From: Streptomyces flaveolus
GTDB lineage: Bacteria; Actinomycetota; Actinomycetes; Streptomycetales; Streptomycetaceae
Assembly: GCF_014648815.1 (NCBI RefSeq)
Contig: NZ_BMRV01000020.1
Location: forward strand, 51,396 to 115,395
Direction: 5' to 3'
DNA length: 64,000 nt
Both the position numbers and the translations under genes were made by a program. Positions within the stretch are counted from its first letter, which is position 1. Each line of letters starts with the position of its first letter. Shown here in pieces: positions 1 through 8,264 of this stretch. The notes below the pieces were generated by a model. It did not search any database, was not told the DNA's origin, and saw only the letters and a program-made list of their open reading frames with translations.

Positions 1-1226
1 ACGCCGTCCTGTGGGACGTGGGCGGCCTCGAAGACCCCGTAGGGCGAGCCCTTGCCGGGGGGCGCCGACACATGGAAGCCGGGGTAACTGGCGAGGGCCA
101 GTTCGACGGCGGCCCCGCTCAGCGCCCGCCCGACGGCCTGCTGGTCGGCGTCGCGGACGACGAGCCGCAGCAGGGCGCTGGCCGTCTCCTCGGTCGGCGC
201 GTCCGGCCGGTCGGTGCGGACCAGGTCCCAGCGGACGTCGGTGACCTTGCCGAGGGCCGGTTCCATCTGCGCCCGTACGAGGGCGGCCTTGGCCTCGACG
301 TCGAGGCCGGTGAGCACGAAGGTGACCTCGTTGCGGAAGCCGCCGAGGCGGTTGCGTCCGACCTTGAGCGTCGGCGGCGGGGCCTCACCGCGGACGCCGT
401 CGATCCGTACCCGGTCGGGGCCGTCCTGGGTGAGCCGTACGGTGTCCAGCCGGGCGGTGACGTCGGGCCCCGCGTACCGGGCGCCGCCCGTCTCGTACAG
501 CAGCTGGGCGGTCACCGTGCCGGTGCCGACGAAGCCGCCGGTGCCGTCGTGCTTGGTGATGACGCAGGTGCCGTCGGCGTGCAGCTCGGCGAGCGGGAAG
601 CCGGGGCGCCGGACGTCGCCGTCCCGGAAGAAGGCGTAGTTGCCGCCGGTCGCCTGTGTCCCGCACTCCAGCACGTGCCCGGCGACTACCGCGCCCGCGA
701 GCCGGTCGTACTCCGTCGGCGCCCAGCCGAAGTGCGCGGCGGCGGGCCCGGTGACCAGGGCCGCGTCGGTGACCCGCCCGGTGACGACGACGTCCGCGCC
801 CGCGCGCAGGCACGCGGCGATGCCGAAGCCGCCGAGGTAGGCGTGCGCGGCCAGCGCTCCCGGGTGGGCGGCGGTGAGGTCGTCGCCCTCGACGTGCGCG
901 ACCCGTACGGGGATGCCGAGCCGGCCGGCGAGGGCGCGTACGGCGTCGGCGAGTCCGGCGGGGTTGAGTCCGCCGGCGTTGGTGACGATGCGGACGCCCC
1001 GGTCGTGGGCGAGGCCGAGGCACTCCTCCAGTTGGCGCAGGAAGGTGCGCGCGTATCCCGCGTCGGGGTTCTTGAGCCGGTCGCGGCCGAGGATGAGCAT
1101 GGTCAGCTCGGCGAGGTAGTCGCCGGTGAGGACGTCCAGGGGGCCGTCGGTGAGCATCTCGCGCATCGCGTCGAAACGGTCGCCGTAGAAGCCGGAGGCG
1201 TTGCCGATACGCAGCGGTGCCGTCAC
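1..1226 (-). CDS. AtuA/DUF1446-family protein, 3' end outside window
   Basis: Acyclic terpene utilisation AtuA-like family (DUF1446). The GTG start lies at 1226 and 408 codons are visible before the frame leaves the left edge, so the C-terminus is missing. The N-terminus begins TAPLRIGNASGFYGDR, and the frame continues with a glycine-rich stretch around LGGFGIA and VVVTGRVTDA, both usual for the family. Relatives sit in acyl-CoA carboxylase/dehydrogenase operons for branched or terpenoid acids; the exact reaction is unsettled. The start overlaps the stop of the upstream TIGR03084 gene by 4 bp (GTGA), so the two are translationally coupled. The substrate cannot be read from this fragment. Confidence 0.85.
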   Translation of the reverse strand, partial: MTAPLRIGNASGFYGDRFDAMREMLTDGPLDVLTGDYLAELTMLILGRDRLKNPDAGYARTFLRQLEECLGLAHDRGVRIVTNAGGLNPAGLADAVRALAGRLGIPVRVAHVEGDDLTAAHPGALAAHAYLGGFGIAACLRAGADVVVTGRVTDAALVTGPAAAHFGWAPTEYDRLAGAVVAGHVLECGTQATGGNYAFFRDGDVRRPGFPLAELHADGTCVITKHDGTGGFVGTGTVTAQLLYETGGARYAGPDVTARLDTVRLTQDGPDRVRIDGVRGEAPPPTLKVGRNRLGGFRNEVTFVLTGLDVEAKAALVRAQMEPALGKVTDVRWDLVRTDRPDAPTEETASALLRLVVRDADQQAVGRALSGAAVELALASYPGFHVSAPPGKGSPYGVFEAAHVPQDG

Positions 1227-2017
1227 CCCTCTGCCCCCTTCGGCTTCCGGCCCGCTCCCGGCGGTCCGGCGAAGGCCTGGGCGATGTCCAGCCAGCGGTC
1301 GGCGTCCCGGCCCTCGGCGTTGAGGGCGAGGTCGGCGCGGTGGGCGCGCTGGGTGACCAGGAGGCAGAAGTCGAGGGCGGGGCCGGTGACGCGCTGGGTC
1401 GCGTCCTCGGGGCCGTACGTCCACGGGCCGCCGTCCGGTCCGGTGAGCTCGACGCGGAACGGCTCGGCGGGCGGGGTGAGGCCGTGGGCCGCGTACGCGA
1501 AGTCCCGGGTGCGCACGCCGATGCGGGCGATGTGTCGCAGGCGGCCGGTGGGCGGGCGCGTCACGCCGAGCGCCTCGGCGACGTCGAGGCCGTGGGCCCA
1601 GGTCTCCATGAGCCGGGCGGTGGCCATGGAGGCGGCCGCCATGGGCGGGCCGTACCAGGGGAAACGGGCGCCGGGGGCCGACTCGCGCAGCGCGGTGTCG
1701 AGCCGCCGGCGGCCCTCGCGCCAGTACGCCAGCAGCTCGGCGGGGGCCCGGCGGGCGGTTTCCTCCGCGCCGTCGTCGACGAAGGTGCCGGGGGCGGCGA
1801 GGGCCTTCTCCACCAGCGCCTTGAAGCCGTCCTCGTCGGTGACGGCGACCAGGGCGGACCGGTCGGTCCAGGCCAGGTGGGCGATCTGGTGGGCGATGGT
1901 CCAGCCCGGGGCGGGCGTGGCGAGCGTCCACCGCTCGGGGCTCAGCGGGGCGACCAGCGCGTCGAGCTCCTCGCTCTCCTCGCGCAGGTCGTCGATCACG
2001 GGCGTCGGGTCGGACAC
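1223..2017 (-). CDS. TIGR03084-family metal-binding protein (maleylpyruvate-isomerase-like fold)
   Basis: 264 residues from a GTG at 2017, chosen because GAGGGGAG lies about 7 bases upstream; the open frame itself extends to 2104. The N-terminal part (residues about 5-150) is a DinB/maleylpyruvate-isomerase-type helical bundle with the metal-site pattern GWTIAHQIAHLAW. The C-terminal part (about 180-255) matches the small wyosine-type domain of TIGR03084 proteins. It is the first gene of an operon with the AtuA-like gene. A palindrome at 2090-2101 probably controls it. The enzymatic role is unknown; the family is found beside acyl-CoA catabolic genes in actinomycetes. Confidence 0.85.
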   Translation of the reverse strand: MSDPTPVIDDLREESEELDALVAPLSPERWTLATPAPGWTIAHQIAHLAWTDRSALVAVTDEDGFKALVEKALAAPGTFVDDGAEETARRAPAELLAYWREGRRRLDTALRESAPGARFPWYGPPMAAASMATARLMETWAHGLDVAEALGVTRPPTGRLRHIARIGVRTRDFAYAAHGLTPPAEPFRVELTGPDGGPWTYGPEDATQRVTGPALDFCLLVTQRAHRADLALNAEGRDADRWLDIAQAFAGPPGAGRKPKGAEG

Positions 2018-2089
2018 GGGCGCTCCCCTCGGGCACGGCGGCGTGCGGCGCGGTGTGGTGTGGAGCATGGCAGCGGGGGCGTAAACAAT

Positions 2090-2101
2090 CAAGCATGCTT
2101 G
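2090..2101. promoter_or_regulatory. 12-bp palindrome, candidate TetR-type operator
   Basis: CAAGCATGCTTG is a perfect palindrome 73-84 bases before the TIGR03084 start, in an AT-richer patch. Many TetR repressors of acyl-CoA catabolic operons bind AAGCA/TGCTT half-sites. No regulator gene lies within the window next to it, so assignment is inferred. Confidence 0.5.
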
Positions 2102-2172
2102 CATGAATTTCAGCGGGGCCGGGGCGCGGGCGGGGTGCCGCCGGGGGCGGGGCGGGCCTGCCGGAAAACGCG

Positions 2173-2209
2173 CCGGCCCCCGCGCCGGTGTGAGCCGGGC
2201 GGGGGCCGG
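2173..2209 (-). terminator. Rho-independent-type hairpin after the EamA gene
   Basis: CCGGCCCCCGC at 2173-2183 pairs perfectly with GCGGGGGCCGG at 2199-2209 around a 15-base loop. It lies 29 bases past the EamA stop and lacks a clear U-tract, as is usual in Streptomyces. Confidence 0.6.
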
Positions 2210-2237
2210 GAGCGGGATGCCGGGGAGAGCGCGGCGT

Positions 2238-3239
2238 CTACTGGCCGTCGGCTCCTGGGCCCGGGAGCTGCCGCTCGGCGCGGCTTCGCCGGCCCACCTG
2301 GGTCCGGACCGCGCCCATGCTGGCCGCGACCACCAGGGCGATGGCGGCGGACTGGGTGGCGGACAGGGCCTGGTCGAGGATGAGGAAGCCGGCCGCCGCG
2401 GCGATGGCGGGCTCCAGGCTCATGAGGATGGCGAAGGTCGGCGCGGGCAGGCGCCTCAGCGCGAGCAGTTCGAGCGTGTACGGCAGGACGGAGGAGAGCA
2501 GGGCCACCCCGGCGCCCAGCGCGAGCGTCACGGGGTCGATCAGCTCGGCCCCCGACTCGGCGATGCCCAGCGGCAGGAACAGCACCGCGCCGACCGCCAT
2601 GGCGAGGGCCAGCCCGTCGGCCTGCGGGAAGCGGCGGCCGGTGCGCGCGCTGAAGACGATGTACGCGGCCCACATCACGCCCGCCCCGAGCGCGAAGGCG
2701 GCACCGGCCGGGTCGAGGCTGTCGAAGCCGCCGCCGCTGAGCAGGAAGACGCCGGCCAGGGCGAGCGCGGCCCACACCAGGTTGACCGCGCGGCGGGAGG
2801 CGAAGACCGACAGGGCGAGCGGGCCGAGCACCTCCAGGGTGACGGCGGGGCCGAGCGGGATGCGGTCGACGGCCTGGTAGAAGAGGCCGTTCATGCCGGC
2901 CATGGCGATGCCGAAGACGACGACCGTGCCCCAGTCGGCCCGGGAGTGGCCGCGCAGCCGGGGACGGCAGACCAGGAGCAGGACGACGGCGGCCACGACC
3001 AGCCGCAGGGTCACCACGCCGAGGGCGCCGGCCCGGGGCATCAGGCTCACCGCCAGCGCGGCGCCGAACTGCACGGAGATCCCCCCGGCGAGGACCAGTC
3101 CGACCGGGCCGAGGGACCCCCAGCGACCGGTCGGGGCACCACCCGGCGCGGGCGCGTGGCCGACGGCCTGCGCTGCCTCGGGGCCCGCCGTGGAGGCGGC
3201 CGGGGAGGGGGTGCCGGGGGTGGCGCTGGAGGTGCTCAC
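2238..3239 (-). CDS. EamA/RhaT-type drug-metabolite exporter (DMT superfamily)
   Basis: 333 residues from a GTG at 3239; GGAG lies about 8 bases upstream, and the longer open frame upstream has no family support. After a Ser/Pro/Ala-rich cytoplasmic tail of about 50 residues there are ten predicted membrane helices arranged as two EamA repeats. The segment VTLEVLGPLALSVFASRR in the first repeat and ILMSLEPAIAAAAG in the second are family hallmarks. It probably exports an amino acid, homoserine-like compound or purine analogue; the substrate cannot be assigned. The gene is transcribed alone and is followed by a hairpin. Confidence 0.88.
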   Translation of the reverse strand: MSTSSATPGTPSPAASTAGPEAAQAVGHAPAPGGAPTGRWGSLGPVGLVLAGGISVQFGAALAVSLMPRAGALGVVTLRLVVAAVVLLLVCRPRLRGHSRADWGTVVVFGIAMAGMNGLFYQAVDRIPLGPAVTLEVLGPLALSVFASRRAVNLVWAALALAGVFLLSGGGFDSLDPAGAAFALGAGVMWAAYIVFSARTGRRFPQADGLALAMAVGAVLFLPLGIAESGAELIDPVTLALGAGVALLSSVLPYTLELLALRRLPAPTFAILMSLEPAIAAAAGFLILDQALSATQSAAIALVVAASMGAVRTQVGRRSRAERQLPGPGADGQ

Positions 3240-3292
3240 GAGGGCTCCGGGACGGTCTGCGGGTCGATTTCGTTCATCGTGCTGTACGGCAC

Positions 3293-3310
3293 AGTCCAGG
3301 GTAATGGACT
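3293..3310. promoter_or_regulatory. Inverted repeat upstream of the EamA gene
   Basis: AGTCCA and TGGACT form 6-bp arms around GGGTAA, 54-71 bases before the EamA start and in the shared region with the divergent Nudix gene. It could be an operator for a GntR/MocR-type regulator; no such gene is in the window. Confidence 0.35.
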
Positions 3311-3422
3311 CAGTCAGGCGCATAGCCCTGTCATGCAACTGTCGGGGGCGGGGTGTGCGGCTGTCAACGGACGTCCGTCCGGCGGGCGGGACCTCGCCGG
3401 ACGGGTCCGCCCGCCGAGGAGG

Positions 3423-3428
3423 TAGCGT
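3423..3428 (+). promoter_or_regulatory. -10 hexamer TAGCGT, leaderless promoter of the Nudix gene
   Basis: TAGCGT is followed by 7 bases and then the GTG start, so transcription probably begins at the start codon. Confidence 0.6.
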
Positions 3429-3435
3429 CCGCGGC

Positions 3436-3888
3436 GTGAGACGACTCCTTGCCCGCCTCTGGCGCCTGCTGCGCCCGCTGCAGAGCCGCATCATGTGGTT
3501 CCTCAACGCCAAGTTCGTCGTCGGCGTGACCAGTGTCGTGCGCGACGACGAGGGGCGGGTGCTGATGCTGAGGCACCGGATGTGGCCGCCTGGCCGCCAG
3601 TGGGGTCTGCCGAGCGGCTTCGCGCGCAAGGGCGAGGACTTCCGGGCGACCGTGGTGCGCGAGGTCGCGGAGGAGACCGGCCTGGAGGTGGAGGTGGGCC
3701 GGCTGGTCATGCTGACCAGCGGCCTGCGCACCCGCATGGAGGTGGCGTACGAGGCCCGGCTGCTGGGCGGCGAGCTGCGCCTCGACCCGTTCGAGATCCT
3801 GGAGGCCCGCTGGTGCCGCCCGGACGGCCTCCCCGAGGGCATCCAGCCGGTGTGCGGCCCGCTGGTGCGGGGCGAGACGGTTCCCTGA
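3436..3888 (+). CDS. Nudix hydrolase
   Basis: 150 residues from a GTG at 3436. A basic amphipathic N-terminus (residues 1-25) precedes a compact Nudix fold. The Nudix box is complete: G61, E67, R75-E76, E79-E80 and G82 fit the GX5EX7REUXEEXGU pattern. It should hydrolyse a nucleoside diphosphate linked to another moiety using divalent metal. The substrate is not evident. The AGGAGG at 3418-3423 is about 13 bases from the start, further than usual, while a -10 hexamer sits at leaderless spacing. It is a single-gene unit. Confidence 0.88.
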   Translation: MRRLLARLWRLLRPLQSRIMWFLNAKFVVGVTSVVRDDEGRVLMLRHRMWPPGRQWGLPSGFARKGEDFRATVVREVAEETGLEVEVGRLVMLTSGLRTRMEVAYEARLLGGELRLDPFEILEARWCRPDGLPEGIQPVCGPLVRGETVP

Positions 3889-4015
3889 GCCGCCCCTGGT
3901 GCCGAAAGCGCCGGTCGCCCGGCCAGAAGCCCCTGTCCACCCGTGGAGTGCCGCTTCGTCAAGTCACCGGCCCGTCCCACGGCACCCTGCAACGCCCGAG
4001 TTCGGAGTCCTGACC

Positions 4016-4630
4016 GTGCTGTTCGACGTCACCCGCGGCGAACTCGCCGACATCTTCGGCGAGGACCGGCTCGCCACCCTGCCCGCCACCGCCTTCCCGC
4101 CCCTCGCCGCGGAGACCGAGGGCGCCCGCCTCCTGCAGACCGTCGGCGTCCCCACCGGGACGCTCTCGCTGCGTGAGCCCGACGGGGAGTCCGGCCGGCT
4201 GCCCCTCGTCCGGGACGTCGTCGACGCCGAGGACTTCGAGGGCGCCTCGCACGACGCGGGCGACTGGCCCGTCATCGCCTGGCTCCTCAACGCCCATCTC
4301 GCACTGGATCCCGGCAGCGGCAAGGTGTACGCCTTCGATCCCGACGAGGAGAGCGTGCGGGAACTCCACACGGACGCCTCCTCCCTCGTCCGGGTCACCG
4401 TGCGGTTCCAGCGCCTGCTGGACGGGTTCACCTTCGGCGACGAGGGTGACGAGGAAGCCGGCTTCGAGCGCCTGGAGCGCGAGGTCGAGCGCGTCCGCCG
4501 GGAGACGGACGGGCTCGACCCGCTCCCCTTCCAGGACGACGGGACGGTCTGGTCGGTGGTCGGCGAGGAGATCGCCATGGGTCAGCGTTTCCGGGGCGAC
4601 AGCCCGGGAGCCCGCTCGCTCTACGGGTGA
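4016..4630 (+). CDS. SUKH-4-like protein (SMI1/KNR4 superfamily)
   Basis: 204 residues. The GTG at 4016 is preferred because GGAG lies about 10 bases upstream; the open frame runs back to 3899. The order of features fits SUKH-4 immunity-type proteins common in Streptomyces: an early acidic helix with DIFGEDRLATLP, a central GDWPVIAWLLN strand, and the ALDPGSGKVYAFDPD turn. These proteins often neutralise nuclease or deaminase toxins. No polymorphic toxin or secretion gene lies beside it, so a housekeeping or orphan-immunity role is equally possible. Confidence 0.65.
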   Translation: MLFDVTRGELADIFGEDRLATLPATAFPPLAAETEGARLLQTVGVPTGTLSLREPDGESGRLPLVRDVVDAEDFEGASHDAGDWPVIAWLLNAHLALDPGSGKVYAFDPDEESVRELHTDASSLVRVTVRFQRLLDGFTFGDEGDEEAGFERLEREVERVRRETDGLDPLPFQDDGTVWSVVGEEIAMGQRFRGDSPGARSLYG

Positions 4631-4667
4631 CCGCCGGGCACCCGCCCGCCCGACCGGGCACCGCCGG

Positions 4668-5237
4668 TCAGCCCATGCTCTTCGCGCCGTCCAGGGTCTC
4701 GCGGATGATGTCGGCGTGGCCGGCGTGCTGAGCGGTCTCGGCGATGATGTGCATCAGCACCCGGCGCGCCGACCAGTGCGTGTCCTCGAACCACGGGGCC
4801 TTCGGCAACGGCTGCACGGCCCCCAGGTCGGGCAAGGTGGCGACCAGGTCGTCGGTCCGGCGGGCCACCTCGGCGTAGTCGGCCAGTACACCGGCCAGCG
4901 TCTCACCGGGCAGCATCCGGAACTCGTCGGCCCGCCGGGCCCAGTCGGCCTCGGTCAAGGCCGTGAAGTCCCCCATCGCCGACGGGCCTTCCAGAAGGAA
5001 GTCGCCCCAGCTCCGCTCGACCGAGGTCACGTGCTTGATCAGGCCGCCCAGACAGAGCTCGCTCGCGGTGGGCCGCAGCCCGGCCTGCTCGTCGGTGAGG
5101 TCGCGGGTGGTGAAGCGCAGGAAGTGCCGGTGCTTGGCCAGCATCGCCAGCAGGTCGGCACGCTCGTCGGTGACGGCCGGGGCCTCGGTCGCGTCGTGGG
5201 TGGTCAGGTCTCGGGTGGTCGTCTCGTCGAAGGTCAC
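4668..5237 (-). CDS. DinB-family (DUF664) protein
   Basis: 189 residues from a GTG at 5237, chosen because GGAG lies 7 bases upstream; earlier in-frame starts at 5291 and 5324 lack such a site. It is a four-helix DinB/YfiT-like bundle with potential metal ligands in LIKHVTSVERSW (first histidine) and HIIAETAQHAGHADIIRE near the C-terminus. Relatives are thiol-dependent metalloenzymes, often using mycothiol or bacillithiol in detoxification. It stands alone beside the decayed FG-GAP gene. Confidence 0.82.
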   Translation of the reverse strand: MTFDETTTRDLTTHDATEAPAVTDERADLLAMLAKHRHFLRFTTRDLTDEQAGLRPTASELCLGGLIKHVTSVERSWGDFLLEGPSAMGDFTALTEADWARRADEFRMLPGETLAGVLADYAEVARRTDDLVATLPDLGAVQPLPKAPWFEDTHWSARRVLMHIIAETAQHAGHADIIRETLDGAKSMG

Positions 5238-5317
5238 GTCGGTCTCCGTCGTCCAGTGTTCGTTCCGTCGGTCGAGAACCACGCTATGAACCATCGAGGT
5301 CAGATCTCGTCCTAGAT

Positions 5318-5910
5318 GGAGCATCGCAGAGCACGGAGCCCAACAGACTCCGCACGGCCTGATGGGCGACCCCTCCGCCGCCCATCAGCAGCCCCAGCCC
5401 CTCCGTGTCGTCGAAGGCGTCCCCGGACAGCCGGGTGACACCCTCGGTGGACGGCCCGTCGGCGGCGCAGCAGGTGCGCGACGCCGTCGGCCGTGTCGCC
5501 GCCGGGCGCGGTCACCACGAGGTCGGCACGTCCGTCGCCGTCGAACGACCGAGCGCCCATACCGCTGAGCCCGTCCGGGCCGCCCGCCAGGAACATCACC
5601 TGCTCCGGGCCGGGCTTGCCGCACACGTCCCAGCGGGGAGCACCGGCCACCACGTCCGTGTATCCGTCGCCGTCGACGTCCCGGTGCCCAGGGTGACGAA
5701 GACGGTGTCCTCGTCCTGGGGTGCCTCGCCGGGCACGCCGGGCGTGTCGCGGTCGACGGTCGTCGTGCGCTTCCCTGGCCCGGCCTCCGACCCGTACCCC
5801 ACCGTCACCGAGCTGCGGCTCACGTCACCGCCGCGGCGCCTCCGCTTGATCACCCGAACCGTCCATACGGACGAACACGTGCCGCGCGCCCGTCGCGGTT
5901 CCGGTTCCCG
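5318..5910 (-). pseudogene. Decayed FG-GAP (integrin alpha-like) repeat protein
   Basis: On the minus strand, FG-GAP fragments appear in different frames. One has DVDGDGYTDVVAGAPRWDV and then FDGDGRADLVVTAPGGDTADGV. After a frame change near 5470 comes GPSTEGVTRLSGDAFDDTEG. Such calcium-binding DxDxDGxxD blade motifs normally recur seven times in a secreted propeller of 450 or more residues. Here less than 200 codons remain, with frame jumps around 5470 and 5690, no signal peptide and missing blades. It is read as a remnant and not a working gene. Confidence 0.7.
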
Positions 5911-6154
5911 CCCCCCGGGGGGCTTCGCGCAGCCGACCGCTACGCCACTGCTCCGCACGCCAGCAGCTCGGCGTGGGCGCCGAACTACTCGGCCATCCCC
6001 GAGTCCTCCCGAATGCCCCGCACGGCGAGATCCGCTTCCTGGCCGAGCGTCTGTCGGAGGCCCTCGCCGACGCCCTGCGAGTGGCGGAGAGCCGGGGACG
6101 GAGGCTGGAGGGCTCGAGCCGGCCCGGCGGTGGCGGCCCGCCCCGTGCGGTTCC
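5911..6154. other. Intergenic stretch without recognisable gene
   Basis: No protein family is recognisable on either strand. A short plus-strand frame includes EIRFLAERLSEALADALRVA, which could be the scrap of a helical protein, but it has no ribosome binding site and runs antisense into the phosphoesterase gene. It may belong to the same decayed region as the FG-GAP remnant. Confidence 0.4.
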
Positions 6155-6925
6155 TCAGGCCCCTCCCCCGCGGCCGTCCCTCGGGCCGAAGGTCTGCAGG
6201 GCCTCCGTGTCCGTGCCCCTCGCCCACAGGTACTCGTCGGCCCATGCGGCGATGTCGGGGTAGGTGCACTCGGTGACGAGCCGGGTCACCGCCGTCGGTA
6301 CGTCGTACGGGGTGACCCGCAGGTCGGTGCCTGGGCCGAGGAGGCACCAGTGGGCGCCGGCGCGGCCGTAGGGCATGCCGACGCTGCCCGGGTTGACCAC
6401 CAGGCGGCCGTGGGACAGCCGGACGTAGGGCATGTGGGTGTGGCCGCACACCACCGTGCGGACGTCGTCGGGCAGGCCGGCGAACACCTCCGTCCACCGG
6501 TCGCGGCGCGAGTCGACCAGCACCACCTCCTCGTCGTCCCGGGGCGTGGCGTGGCAGAACAGCACCCTGCCGTGACCGCGCACGCCGAGGGTCAGCGAGG
6601 TGGGCAGGTCCGCGAGGAACTGCACCTGCTCGTCGGTGAGGCACTCCGCCGCGTAGGGCCCGATCGGGTCGGGGATCGTGGCGCGCTCGCCCCTGCGGTA
6701 CTCGACGAGTTCGCGGTCGGCGTTGCCGCCGATCCACAGCACCCTCTCGCCCAGGCCGCGCAGCAGCTCGACCACCTCGCGCGGCTGTGGACCCGCAGTG
6801 ATGTCGCCGGTCAGCACGATCCGTTCGGCGGCGGCCACCTCCGGTTCGGCGAGCACGGTCTCCAGCGCGGGCAGCACCCCGTGGATGTCGGAAAGGACGG
6901 CCACCCGTCCCAGTTCGTACGCCAC
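6155..6925 (-). CDS. Metallophosphoesterase (YfcE/MJ0936-like)
   Basis: 256 residues from a GTG at 6925 with AAGGAGAGG about 5 bases upstream. All calcineurin-like motifs are present: DIHG (about residues 13-16), GDIT (40-43), GGNAD (about 67-71), the CHATP motif and GHTHMP. The NPGSVG segment ends the core. It is a soluble two-metal phosphoesterase that may act on phosphodiesters or a small signalling nucleotide; the true substrate is unknown. It is transcribed divergently from the secreted lipase gene. Confidence 0.9.
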   Translation of the reverse strand: MAYELGRVAVLSDIHGVLPALETVLAEPEVAAAERIVLTGDITAGPQPREVVELLRGLGERVLWIGGNADRELVEYRRGERATIPDPIGPYAAECLTDEQVQFLADLPTSLTLGVRGHGRVLFCHATPRDDEEVVLVDSRRDRWTEVFAGLPDDVRTVVCGHTHMPYVRLSHGRLVVNPGSVGMPYGRAGAHWCLLGPGTDLRVTPYDVPTAVTRLVTECTYPDIAAWADEYLWARGTDTEALQTFGPRDGRGGGA

Positions 6926-7047
6926 TCACCCTCTCCTTCCGCGCGGCCCGGTCCGGCACCACGGTCGGACACCGGGCCCCGGGGTCGTCCCGCGGACCTA
7001 CGGCCAAGTACCGCCCTGGGCCGACGCGCCGGGCGCTCGACCGGACC

Positions 7048-7053
7048 TAACTT
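7048..7053 (+). promoter_or_regulatory. -10 hexamer TAACTT, leaderless promoter of the lipase gene
   Basis: TAACTT lies 7 bases before the ATG at 7061. Confidence 0.5.
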
Positions 7054-7060
7054 CGCCTGC

Positions 7061-8128
7061 ATGAACCGTAGATCACGCAGCGTCGTCATGGCCGCGCTGC
7101 TCACCTGCGCCCTGTCTGTCCCGCTGCTGGGCGCCGCGCCCACCGCATCGGCAGCCCGACCCCGGGCGGTCGGGGCCCTGTCCGCCACCGCGGAGCTGGA
7201 GCTGCCCGCGCTCACCGGTCCCCACCCGGTGGGCCGCCGCACCCTGCACCTCGTCGACCGGAGCCGTACGGATCCCTGGGTACCGGCGGCGGGACACCGG
7301 GAGTTGATGGTGTCCGTGTCCTATCCGGCCCGCTCGGCCGGCGGGTCGCCCGCGGCCTACATGACCACCGAGGAGGCGCGGCTCCTGCTGGAGACCAGAG
7401 GGCTCGGCGGGGTCGTGCCGCCCGAGACGGTCGCCGGGACGCGTACGCAGGCCCGGGTCTCCGCTCCCCCGGCGCCGGGCCGCTTCCCCCTGGTGCTGCT
7501 GTCCCCCGGCTTCGGGATGCCGCGCACCACGCTCACCTCGCTCGCCGACGACCTGGCCAGTCGCGGCTACGTCGTCGCCGCCGTGGACCACGCGTACGAA
7601 TCCGTCGGCACGGAGTTCCCCGGCGGCCGGATACCGCCCTGCGTGGCGTGCGACGAGGTCGGTCCGGGGCCGGAGCAGGCGGCGGTCGTCCGCGGGCGCG
7701 CCGCCGACCTGTCTTTCGTGATCGATGAACTGACGGGACGTCGGGGTCCGGGTGCCGCCCTCTCCCGCGTCATCGACTCGCGACGGATCGGGGTCGCCGG
7801 GCACTCGATCGGAGGAGCGGCCGCCGCCGCTGCCATGGCGGCCGACCGGCGGGTGCGGGCGGGTGCCGACCTGGACGGTGACTTCTTCGTCCAGGCCCCC
7901 GGGGCGGGGCTCGGCGGGCGGCCGATCCTGATGATCGGCGCGGAGGCCACTCATCGTCCCGACAGCACCGGCACCGACTGGCCCGAGGCCTGGAACCGGC
8001 TGCACGGCTGGAAACGCTGGCTGACCTTCGACGGCGCCGGGCACTTCTCCTTCACCGACTTCCCCTGGCTGGGGGATCAGCTCGGACTACCGGACCTGGC
8101 GGTGCCGCTCTCGGGCGAACGCGGCTGA
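7061..8128 (+). CDS. Secreted alpha/beta hydrolase (lipase/PAF-acetylhydrolase-like), stopped early
   Basis: 355 residues from ATG 7061. A signal peptide (residues 1 to about 31, basic start, hydrophobic core, cleavage after ASA) directs export. The hydrolase core has the oxyanion segment LLSPGFGMPR, the nucleophile elbow GHSIGG with S249, and a late histidine H328 in GAGHFSF. Substrates are probably short-chain or platelet-activating-factor-type esters. The frame is ended by TGA at 8126-8128, but the same frame then encodes 38 more codons that look like the usual family C-terminus (see next entry). The catalytic residues are all before the stop, so activity may remain. Confidence 0.85.
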   Translation: MNRRSRSVVMAALLTCALSVPLLGAAPTASAARPRAVGALSATAELELPALTGPHPVGRRTLHLVDRSRTDPWVPAAGHRELMVSVSYPARSAGGSPAAYMTTEEARLLLETRGLGGVVPPETVAGTRTQARVSAPPAPGRFPLVLLSPGFGMPRTTLTSLADDLASRGYVVAAVDHAYESVGTEFPGGRIPPCVACDEVGPGPEQAAVVRGRAADLSFVIDELTGRRGPGAALSRVIDSRRIGVAGHSIGGAAAAAAMAADRRVRAGADLDGDFFVQAPGAGLGGRPILMIGAEATHRPDSTGTDWPEAWNRLHGWKRWLTFDGAGHFSFTDFPWLGDQLGLPDLAVPLSGERG

Positions 8129-8245
8129 TCCCTCACCCGCGACTACGTCGCCGCCTTCTTCGACCTCCACCTGGGCGGCGTCCCCCGGCCCTTGCTCGAC
8201 GGCCCCACGCCCTCCCACCCGGAGGTCGAGTTCCACCAGCCGTAG
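8129..8245 (+). pseudogene. Severed C-terminal tail of the lipase, same frame
   Basis: Directly after the TGA the same frame reads SLTRDYVAAFFDLHLGG, then a segment with PLLDGP and PEVEF, and ends at TAG 8243-8245. The pattern TRxYVxAFFDxHL...LLDGPSxxxPEV is the normal end of secreted Streptomyces lipases. This supports a single nonsense change (for example CGA to TGA), a sequencing error, or readthrough. Confidence 0.7.
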
Positions 8246-8264
8246 GGCCCCGTGATCCCGGCCG

